Source of the DNA: JAKPCT01 sp029553165
Lineage (GTDB): Bacteria > Bacillota > UBA4882 > UBA8346
Direction: 5' to 3'
DNA: 13,655 nt
Assembly (NCBI GenBank): GCA_035359995.1
Contig: DAORZT010000066.1
Coordinates: 1 to 13,655, forward strand
Within the stretch, counting starts at the first letter, position 1, and the number at the start of each line of letters is the position of its first letter. Position numbers and translations under genes: made by a program. Positions 7,910 to 13,655 of this stretch are shown here, one piece after another. A model generated the notes under the pieces. It saw only the letters and a program-made list of their open reading frames with translations, had not been told where the DNA came from and ran no database searches.

Positions 7910-8009
7910 NNNNNNNNNNNNNNNNNNNNNNNNNNNNNNNNNNNNNNNNNNNNNNNNNNNNNNNNNNNNNNNNNNNNNNNNNNNNNNNNNNNNNNNNNNN
8001 NNNNNNNNN
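7910..8009. other. Assembly gap of 100 Ns
   Basis: Exactly 100 Ns separate the visible ends of gspF and gspG, the conventional placeholder for a gap of unknown size. From the usual family lengths, about 60 residues of GspF, its stop, a spacer, and about 30 residues of pre-GspG are missing, so the real distance is likely nearer 300 bp than 100. Confidence 0.97.
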
Positions 8010-9031
8010 AAATTGCCGCTCTCTTCGCCAATTCCAATCATTTCAATCGCCAGCGTCGGAAAGACCTTTTGATTAACCATACTGTTAACCAGGGTGTTTC
8101 CCTGCTTAACATCACCGATCACCGCTTGCAAAGCATTATTAATTACTAAATTATCTGATACCGTTCCGGCAATGGCTAACGCCTGGAGCAATGAGACCCC
8201 ACTACCGGCTAACATGCTAAGCGCTAATGACATTCTTGAGATCGCAATTTTTTGAAAAATCCCACCTAACAATGGGAGCTGCAGTTTAAACTGATCGATC
8301 CGTTGTTTACCCGCCTGCGTACTGTTAAGCCGAAAGTAAGTAACAATTAATGATATCAATATTACTATTAACACGATCCAATAACGATTTAAACAATTAC
8401 CAACCAGCATAACGATTTTGGTTATCAGTGGAATTCCCGTATCCATCTCGGCAAAGATCGGTTCAAACTTAGGGACAACAACAATCATATACAGTAATAG
8501 TAACCCCAAACTTGCAAAACCTAATATTACCGGATAAATTAAACTGCTAATGATGAAGTTTCTTAAATTAAGTTCTTCTTCTTGATATTTGGCAAGCCTG
8601 TCAAGTACTTGCGGTAATATCCCTCCGGCTTCACCCGCTCGAACCATATTAATATACAAGGCAGGAAAATGACGCGGATGCTTCTCCAAGGCAGCCGTAA
8701 AGGAATGCCCTTCTTGCAACAGTCGCTGCAACTGTTGAATAATATTGGCCAATTCTCCTCTCAAAATAATCCGGTTTAAGATACCCAATGCTTTTTCAAG
8801 ACTAATACCGGCATTTAAAAGGCCGGCCAGTTGTTGGGTGAAATTCAGTCTCTCCTTTTTCGAAAACCGACTGATCCGTACTGAAGAATGCATCTTGGTC
8901 TCGCTTTTAATCTCCAGCGGAATTTTACCTCGCGATTTTAAAATAGCAATCAATTGTTCCCTCGAATCAGCTTCGGCTTGTCCATATTCAATTTTGCCAT
9001 TATAATCAGTAGTTTTGTAAGTAAATTGCAA
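8010..9031 (-). CDS. gspF: GspF, inner-membrane platform protein, 3' end lost in assembly gap
   Basis: GspF is the polytopic core of the T2SS inner-membrane platform and contacts GspE. The first 340 of about 400 residues are present. There is an N-terminal cytoplasmic domain (about 1-60), the first GspF/PilC helical repeat (about 65-160) with LLNAGISLEKAL and MVRAGEAGGILP, membrane segments near 160-187 and 216-233, and the start of the second repeat (about 262-340) with LSMLAGSGVSLLQAL, ending at MIGIGEESGN where the gap begins. The last membrane segment is missing. The start is TTG at 9031 (MQFTYKTTDYNGK) behind GGTGGG. The frame extends upstream to a TAG but contains no ATG or GTG. It follows gspE by 109 bp, the longest spacer within the gspE-gspC run. 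Confidence 0.93.
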
Positions 9032-9140
9032 ATAAACCCACCATACCTTAAGTTTCTCCGGATTCAGCTTTTTCGCTTCTGGATTCTAAATCTTTACACT
9101 TTACATCTGTTGACTTTCCTGTGGTGCTACAATATTCGAT
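9032..9140. other. gspE-gspF spacer with 7-bp tandem repeat
   Basis: This 109-bp spacer contains no gene. It holds a perfect tandem duplication of CTTTACA at 9092-9105 (TGTAAAG twice on the coding strand). I see no hairpin terminator and no convincing promoter here. Confidence 0.4.
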
Positions 9141-10829
9141 TTAATCCCTTGTAACCCTAATTACTTCAGCCAGAGTTGTATAACCTTCCTTAACTTTACT
9201 TAGACCATCTTCCCGTAAAGTTCCCATTCCCCGCCGGATCGCTGCCTCGCGAATCTTCCCGGTATTGGAACGTTCCATAATCAAACGTTCCATCTCTTCA
9301 TTAATGACTAACAACTCAAAAATACCCATCTGTCCCCGGTAACCAATATAATTGCACTTCTCACAACCGGCACCGTATGTCAGTTGCAGGTTACCAAGTT
9401 GATATTCATTAATTAAATCGGTTTCAACCGTATTGGCTTGATAAGGTGCCCGGCAATGCGGGCAGATCTTGCGCACTAAACGTTGTGCCAAAACACCAAG
9501 CACCGTAGAAGCAACCAAAAACTCTTCAATCCCCATATCGATTAACCGCGTAAACGCGCTTGGGGCGTCATTAGTATGGAGGGTTGCAAAGACCAAATGC
9601 CCGGTTAATGCTGATTGAATTGCTACTTCAGCAGTTTCACGGTCCCGAATCTCTCCCACCAGGATGATATCCGGATCATGCCTGACGATGGTTCTTAACC
9701 CCTGTGCAAAAGTGAAATTCAACTTTGGGTTAACCTGCATCTGGTTAACCCCTTTCAATTGATACTCAATCGGATCTTCAATCGTAATAATCTTCCGGGT
9801 TGGCTGGTTGACTTCCTGTAATGCCGCATAGAGAGTGGTCGTCTTACCACTTCCGGTCGGTCCGGTCACCAGGATCATCCCATGGGGTTTCGAGATTAAT
9901 TCTTTGAATATCTTTAAGTTTGTAGCGTTAAATCCCAGCTCGGACAATCCCAACAAGATACTTTCACGATTTAGGATCCGCATTACAACTTCTTCACCAA
10001 ACAAAGTCGGAGCTACTGCAACCCGCAAATCAAGGTCACGATTATCTAGCCGGAGCCGGATCCGGCCATCCTGCGGAATCCGCCGCTCGGTGATATCCAT
10101 CCCGGCCATTAATTTGATCCGCGAGACAACTGCCGGATAAAGCGCCTTCGGTGGCGATGATGTCTCCTGTAATACACCGTCGATCCTGTACCTAAGCTTT
10201 ATCTCATCTTCGAAGGGCTCTAAATGAATATCGCTGGCTCCCGCTTTAACCGCTCCGGAAATAATGGTGTTTACCAACCGGATTATCGGAGCTTCATTGG
10301 CCATTGATTCTTGAGCAATATTACTGACGGCATCTTCAGTCAAGTTTTGAAACTGGTTTAAATCCGATTCGTCAAAATCCTCTAAGACAGTAGCAACTGA
10401 TTCCAATGACGCACCATAGTACTTATTTAAAGCTTCAGTCATTTGAGTCCTAGAAGCAATCGCCAATTTAATCCGGCAATTAAGCGTACTTTTAAGCTGA
10501 TCAAATCCATCCAGGTTAAGCGGTGAATCAGTAACCAGCGTCAGACAGTTATTATCAAATGCCAGCGGAAGCGCTCTTAACTTTTCAGCCTGGCGTGGTG
10601 AGATTAACTTTAATAGATTATTATCAATATTTAATTCCAATGGCTGTATATATGGTAGTCCTAATTGGATCCCCAAAGCCATTGTGTACTCTTCTTCAGT
10701 TACAAACTTACTCTCCTTTAAAACCTCTGCAAATGACACTTCTGTTTCCTGGGCAAGTATTAAAAGTTGATCCAATTGTTCCTGGGTGATCCAACCCTGT
10801 TTAAGACAGATATCCCCTAGTTGTTCCAT
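9141..10829 (-). CDS. gspE: GspE, T2SS assembly ATPase
   Basis: GspE is the cytoplasmic hexameric ATPase that powers pseudopilus assembly. The 562-residue protein is full length. The N-terminus (about 1-60) holds two consecutive MshEN-like motifs (QLGDICLKQGWIT... and FAEVLKESKFVT...), then the GspE_N domain (about 60-140) and the catalytic core (about 180-560). The core has Walker A GPTGSGKT (323-330), an Asp box ITIEDPIEY (348-356), Walker B IILVGEIRD (388-396), a His box GHLVFATLHTND (410-421), and a zinc-type tetracysteine C456-x2-C459...C489-x2-C492. These features separate GspE/PilB from the retraction ATPase PilT, and the neighbours favour GspE. The ATG at 10829 has GAGGG 5 nt upstream. 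It is the first gene of the operon; the hisG terminator upstream implies a promoter of its own. Confidence 0.97.
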   Translation of the reverse strand: MEQLGDICLKQGWITQEQLDQLLILAQETEVSFAEVLKESKFVTEEEYTMALGIQLGLPYIQPLELNIDNNLLKLISPRQAEKLRALPLAFDNNCLTLVTDSPLNLDGFDQLKSTLNCRIKLAIASRTQMTEALNKYYGASLESVATVLEDFDESDLNQFQNLTEDAVSNIAQESMANEAPIIRLVNTIISGAVKAGASDIHLEPFEDEIKLRYRIDGVLQETSSPPKALYPAVVSRIKLMAGMDITERRIPQDGRIRLRLDNRDLDLRVAVAPTLFGEEVVMRILNRESILLGLSELGFNATNLKIFKELISKPHGMILVTGPTGSGKTTTLYAALQEVNQPTRKIITIEDPIEYQLKGVNQMQVNPKLNFTFAQGLRTIVRHDPDIILVGEIRDRETAEVAIQSALTGHLVFATLHTNDAPSAFTRLIDMGIEEFLVASTVLGVLAQRLVRKICPHCRAPYQANTVETDLINEYQLGNLQLTYGAGCEKCNYIGYRGQMGIFELLVINEEMERLIMERSNTGKIREAAIRRGMGTLREDGLSKVKEGYTTLAEVIRVTRD

Positions 10830-10839
10830 TATTTCCCTC

Positions 10840-10861
10840 GATCAATAACAAATTTATTGTC
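10840..10861. repeat. Inverted repeat just upstream of gspE
   Basis: CAATAA-CAAAT-TTATTG is a perfect 6-bp inverted repeat (10843-10859) inside a near-palindrome GATCAATAA...TTATTGTC. It ends directly next to the gspE Shine-Dalgarno sequence and could be an operator or a 5' UTR hairpin. It may equally be chance in A+T-rich DNA. Confidence 0.3.
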
Positions 10862-10901
10862 AATTTTCACCAAAACAATTAAAAATCCTGCTACCAGTTT
10901 T

Positions 10902-10951
10902 AAAAAACAAAACTCATCTTTATTAAGTTATCTTAATAAAAAATGAGTTTT
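10902..10951 (-). terminator. Rho-independent terminator of hisG
   Basis: A two-part stem pairs AAAACTCAT (10909-10917) with ATGAGTTTT (10943-10951), and TTTATTAAG (10919-10927) with CTTAATAAA (10932-10940), with a TTAT loop and a small internal loop. On the minus strand it is followed by GTTTTTTA. It lies 47 bp past the hisG stop and separates hisG from gspE. The other strand also has a partial T-run, but nothing on the plus strand needs it. Confidence 0.85.
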
Positions 10952-10997
10952 TGAAAAAATTTGCTTTTTATCAAACAAAAACTAAAAATAACCTTTA

Positions 10998-11870
10998 TCA
11001 GTAGATCACTTTATTTAACGGGTACTCAACGATTCCTTGAGCACCGGCACGCTTCAACTGCGGGATTAACTCCCTAACCTTCTTCTCATCCAGAATTGCT
11101 TCGATTGCAACCCATTCCGGATCTGATAACTGTGAAATGGTAGGATTTTTTAGCGATTCAATAATCTTCAATACCGCATCCATATCCTGTTTTTTAAGAT
11201 TCATCTTTAGACCAACTTTACCTTCAGCTGTTAAAGCACCCTTCAACAACATGGCAATATTCTCAATCTTCTGCCGTTTCCAGGGATCTTCCCAAGCTGC
11301 TTTATTGGCAATCAATTGGTTTTTAACCTCTAACACAGTATCAATAATTCGCAGTTTATTAGCTCGTAATGAACTACCGGTCTCAGTAATCTCAACGATT
11401 GCATCTGCTAATACCGGCGGTTTAACTTCGGTAGCTCCCCAGGAGAACTCGATGTCTGCTTTGACACCATGACTAGCAAAATAATCTTCAGTAACATGAA
11501 TTAGTTCGGTAGCAATACGTTTGCCAGCTAAATCGGAAGCTTTCTGAAATGGCGAATCATTTGGTACCGCTAACACCCAACGGCACGGAGTTAATGTTTG
11601 TTTGGAATACACTAAGTCAGCTACGGCAACAACATCAGAATGATTATCCAAGATCCAGTCGTTACCAGTAATCCCGGCATCCAACACTCCTTCCTCAACA
11701 TAGCGTGACATCTCTTGAGCTCTGATTAACATACCCTCTAATTCCGGATCATCAATTGCCGGATAGTAGGAACGTTCGTTGGCCGAAATACTAAATCCGG
11801 CTTTTTTAAAAAGTCGAAATGTTGACTCTTGCAAACTACCTTTAGGCAATCCGAGTTTCAATTGCGGCAC
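10998..11870 (-). CDS. hisG: ATP phosphoribosyltransferase, long form
   Basis: HisG catalyses the first step of histidine synthesis, joining ATP and PRPP to give phosphoribosyl-ATP, and is the usual feedback point for histidine. The 290-residue protein has the periplasmic-binding-like catalytic fold beginning LKLGLPKGSLQ (4-14), the GVLDAGITGNDW stretch (61-72), the PRPP-binding loop ITETGSSLRAN (161-171), and a C-terminal regulatory ACT-like domain (about 218-290). This length marks the self-sufficient long form rather than the short HisZ-dependent form. The start is GTG at 11870 with AAGGAG at about 8-9 nt spacing. No other his gene lies in the window; hisG has its own promoter and terminator, so it is probably monocistronic here. 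Confidence 0.97.
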   Translation of the reverse strand: MPQLKLGLPKGSLQESTFRLFKKAGFSISANERSYYPAIDDPELEGMLIRAQEMSRYVEEGVLDAGITGNDWILDNHSDVVAVADLVYSKQTLTPCRWVLAVPNDSPFQKASDLAGKRIATELIHVTEDYFASHGVKADIEFSWGATEVKPPVLADAIVEITETGSSLRANKLRIIDTVLEVKNQLIANKAAWEDPWKRQKIENIAMLLKGALTAEGKVGLKMNLKKQDMDAVLKIIESLKNPTISQLSDPEWVAIEAILDEKKVRELIPQLKRAGAQGIVEYPLNKVIY

Positions 11871-11905
11871 AATAATCTCTCCTTTGATACATTTCTAATT
11901 CCGTA

Positions 11906-11923
11906 AATTTATCAGTATAAATT
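11906..11923 (-). promoter_or_regulatory. hisG leader hairpin, start-proximal
   Basis: AATTTAT-CAGT-ATAAATT is a perfect 7-bp inverted repeat with a 4-nt loop in the predicted hisG 5' UTR, about 35 nt before the start codon. No T-run follows, so it is not a simple attenuator terminator. Function is unknown. Confidence 0.4.
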
Positions 11924-11931
11924 CAGTAATC

Positions 11932-11949
11932 AGATAACTGTTGTTATCT
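11932..11949 (-). promoter_or_regulatory. hisG leader hairpin, promoter-proximal
   Basis: AGATAAC-TGTT-GTTATCT is a second perfect 7-bp inverted repeat with a 4-nt loop, 8 nt from the other one. It could be an RNA hairpin or a repressor-type operator downstream of the promoter. Confidence 0.45.
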
Positions 11950-12005
11950 TCTAGCTCGCGTATTCTAATTCCTGTTTTTTTAACTATCTTTAACTAATAT
12001 TTCAA

Positions 12006-12034
12006 ATTATAATCTGCCATATTACAAATGTCAA
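12006..12034 (-). promoter_or_regulatory. Perfect-consensus sigma-70-type promoter for hisG
   Basis: On the minus strand TTGACA (12034-12029) is followed by exactly 17 nt and then TATAAT (12011-12006). All twelve consensus positions match at ideal spacing. Transcription should start near 11999, giving a leader of about 130 nt before the hisG GTG. Confidence 0.88.
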
Positions 12035-12112
12035 CCGTAGCCAATCTGTTGTGAATATTTCTTTTTAAAGAATTATTGCTATTCAAATATAGTTAAGGTT
12101 TTATTATCCATT

Positions 12113-12142
12113 TTGCAGTAATTATGATTCAATTTCTAGAAT
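12113..12142 (+). promoter_or_regulatory. Candidate promoter for the GYF-domain gene
   Basis: TTGCAG (12113-12118), an 18-nt spacer, then TAGAAT (12137-12142). The -10 matches 5 of 6 but the -35 only 3 of 6. It lies about 45 bp ahead of the chosen start. A TTGACA at 12155 has no partner -10 at the right distance. Confidence 0.35.
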
Positions 12143-12189
12143 AATTTATTTAAATTGACATAAATTACTTGTTAAAGGTGGGCAGTTTA

Positions 12190-13266
12190 ATGCGTTATTA
12201 TATTCAACGCGATGGCAACCCCTTAGGGCCATTCACCATTGAAGAATTAAAGGAACTTTTAGTTATTGGCAGCATTTCCAAAATTGATCTTGCTGCTTTG
12301 GAAGGCACAAATGATTACCGTCCGCTTGCTGAAATAATGTTGGAAAATCAGTCCGCAACCGTCAGCATCACAGAAAACCAAACACCAAACCAACCGATAG
12401 CTTCAAGTACCGGTTTTTCAACAAATAACTATTCTGAACCACCTTCATCCAATTATAGCAGCGCTTCATTTTATGAACAGCCGCTTTCTTTTCAAAGAAA
12501 AGATTTATTCGCTACTGCTTTAGAACTCTTGAAGGATAATTTTTTCAGTTGGTTTGCAATATTATTACTTCCAGCAATTACTGTAATTCCATGTCTAATA
12601 TTTACTTCCAAAATTATAATGCAAACCCTTTCTTTATTAAAGTCAATAATTACAGACTTTACGAAAATTAATGCCGAACAAATTGTTCAACAACTAAACC
12701 CAATTAACTTCATTATTATCCTTGGATTCCTTTTACTAGCCTACTATTTATACATATGTTCACGAATAATGATTACCTCAAAAGTTGCTATTATGGAAAC
12801 AGAAGGGTATATTTCGCCGTTTTCAACTCTCTTTATACAGAGCCAGTCAAAAGTTCTACCATTTTTAGCAGTTAACTTTATTATTTTTTTAATTAATTTA
12901 TTGATCGGTTACGCTATCAATTCTTTATTACCTATTGATGAAAAAATTGTTACTAGACTGATAACAGCGTTGATACAGACCTTCGTTCTTCCAAAGTTAA
13001 TCATATTATTATACGCTGTAATATTAGAAGATGGAAGTTTTATCTATAATCTGAGCTTTGGTTGGAAAGTTGCAAAAGGTAATTATCTTAGAGTTTTTTG
13101 TTACATACTAACCTTTAATATTATTACCTTTATCACTCTTATTTCATGCTTTGGACAAATATTCTTACCGATATTAATTATCTTTCAGAATATTATATTC
13201 ACATTACTATATCTTGAAATTGTTAAACATCATGAATTCAACGAAAATAAGTCCCTTACTTTTTGA
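12190..13266 (+). CDS. GYF_2-domain multi-pass membrane protein, function unknown
   Basis: The 358-residue protein has three parts. Residues 1-50 match the GYF_2 pattern (YYIQRDGNPLGPFTIEELKELL...GSISKIDLA), a small domain thought to bind peptides and usually cytoplasmic. Residues 51-100 are a Ser/Asn/Pro-rich, low-complexity linker. Residues 118-345 hold about six hydrophobic segments. Within them, EDGSFIYNLSFGWKVAKGNYLRVF (279-302, shown as family-like) resembles the conserved loop of the glycerophosphodiesterase-membrane-domain/DUF975-like family. An alternative TTG at 12169 would add seven residues. The ATG at 12190 is preferred because AAAGGTGG lies 8 nt upstream and the GYF fold begins immediately. 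The gene is monocistronic, divergent from hisG, and A+T-richer than the T2SS genes. No specific function can be assigned. Confidence 0.8.
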   Translation: MRYYIQRDGNPLGPFTIEELKELLVIGSISKIDLAALEGTNDYRPLAEIMLENQSATVSITENQTPNQPIASSTGFSTNNYSEPPSSNYSSASFYEQPLSFQRKDLFATALELLKDNFFSWFAILLLPAITVIPCLIFTSKIIMQTLSLLKSIITDFTKINAEQIVQQLNPINFIIILGFLLLAYYLYICSRIMITSKVAIMETEGYISPFSTLFIQSQSKVLPFLAVNFIIFLINLLIGYAINSLLPIDEKIVTRLITALIQTFVLPKLIILLYAVILEDGSFIYNLSFGWKVAKGNYLRVFCYILTFNIITFITLISCFGQIFLPILIIFQNIIFTLLYLEIVKHHEFNENKSLTF

Positions 13267-13323
13267 GTCGCCATTCCAATATAAGAGCCGTATAAATACC
13301 AAAAATTACTTGAAGTTATCTAT

Positions 13324-13449
13324 TCATGATAAAGCCCAAGCTATTTTTCTACAAATACTTGGGCTTTTTAATAATATTCCCACACTGGAATAAAGTTTAA
13401 TTGCCTGTCCATACTCTTGTTTCCGGAATAACTCATCTGCCCTGCCCAA
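13324..13449 (-). pseudogene. Possible TPR-protein relic (41 codons)
   Basis: On the minus strand a short frame from TTG 13449 to TGA 13324 reads LGRADELFRKQEYGQAIKLY at its start, which fits the tetratricopeptide-repeat pattern (A..LF..Q.Y..AI.LY). It has no Shine-Dalgarno sequence, is closed by a TAG just upstream, and its last third runs through the terminator stem of the neighbouring gene. It could be a decayed gene fragment or a chance resemblance. Confidence 0.22.
13331..13369 (+). terminator. Rho-independent terminator of the GYF-domain gene
   Basis: AAAGCCCAAG (13331-13340) pairs perfectly with CTTGGGCTTT (13358-13367). TATTT and AAATA extend the stem inside a small loop. The stem runs into TTTTT at 13365-13369. 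It lies 64 bp past the stop at 13266. Confidence 0.93.
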
Positions 13450-13655
13450 CTAACTTAAAATGAATCATTTTTAATAACAAAAATATTTTTTAAATTTCAC
13501 AGAAGCTTTTTTCACCCCACAATTATCCATTTTGAAGGAATTTTTACATTAAACTAGAATAATAATTTTACTCACTGTTTAAATTATAAGATTGGAAAAA
13601 TAGAAGAAAAAACAATTGAAGTATTATATTCAGTAAAATAGTGTTAATCTCGATC
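13450..13655. other. A+T-rich right-hand end without recognisable gene
   Basis: Neither strand holds a reading frame with a credible start, Shine-Dalgarno sequence and family resemblance. I see no tRNA, clear promoter or hairpin terminator in this stretch. It is probably intergenic, with the next gene beyond the window. Confidence 0.5.

Noticed and set aside
7568..9031. A single 487-residue GspF-GspG fusion
   Set aside because: The join runs only through Ns; both proteins are incomplete at the gap and match separate families.
9835..10140. Plus-strand frame of 101 codons
   Set aside because: It is antisense to the catalytic core of gspE and has no recognisable domain.
11871..11999. T-box riboswitch or His leader peptide ahead of hisG
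   Set aside because: The leader is about 130 nt, lacks the T-box core and a His codon run, and has no terminator-like stem with a T-run.
12155..12160. TTGACA as -35 box for the GYF-domain gene
   Set aside because: At 16-18 nt downstream there is only the Shine-Dalgarno region (GGTGGG) and no -10-like hexamer.
13371..13655. CRISPR array, tRNA or IS end at the right-hand edge
   Set aside because: No repeated units, cloverleaf or terminal inverted repeats can be seen.

Overview
The window carries most of a type II secretion system (T2SS), with hisG and an uncharacterised membrane protein gene to its right. A T2SS with an outer-membrane secretin implies a diderm (two-membrane) bacterium. The sequence is A+T-rich, genes are tightly packed, and a 100-N scaffold gap at 7910-8009 points to a draft or metagenome-derived assembly. 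I cannot place the lineage from sequence alone: the long-form HisG and low G+C fit several uncultured diderm phyla as well as diderm Bacillota relatives.

Layout. 1-1749 (+): the 3' part of a secretin gene (gspD), open to the left edge. 1751-2521 (-): a CPBP-family membrane protease, whose stop lies one base from the secretin stop (convergent). 2693-10829 (-): a ten-gene run transcribed right to left in the order gspE, F, G, H, I, J, K, L, M, C. From gspG to gspC the genes are coupled by short overlaps or gaps of 10 bp or less. The gap removes the 3' end of gspF and the 5' end of gspG. 10902-10951: a strong hairpin terminator for hisG. 10998-11870 (-): hisG, driven by a perfect-consensus sigma-70-type promoter at 12006-12034. 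12190-13266 (+): a GYF_2-domain multi-pass membrane protein, followed by a textbook terminator at 13331-13369. 13371-13655 is A+T-rich and holds no convincing gene, only a possible antisense TPR relic.

How the genes fit together. GspE is the cytoplasmic ATPase and GspF the inner-membrane platform. GspL and GspM link ATPase to platform, and GspC bridges to the secretin. GspG is the major pseudopilin; GspH, I, J and K are the minor pseudopilins and tip complex; GspD is the outer-membrane exit channel. Not in the window are the prepilin peptidase (GspO), GspN, a pilotin, and any obvious secreted substrate.

The system is a known one. The points most worth a second look are gspJ, which has no canonical start codon upstream of its processing site; a Glu-to-Gln change in the protease EExxxR motif; a degenerate MshEN-like N-terminus in GspE; the unusual placement of gspC and gspD; and paired hairpins in the hisG leader.
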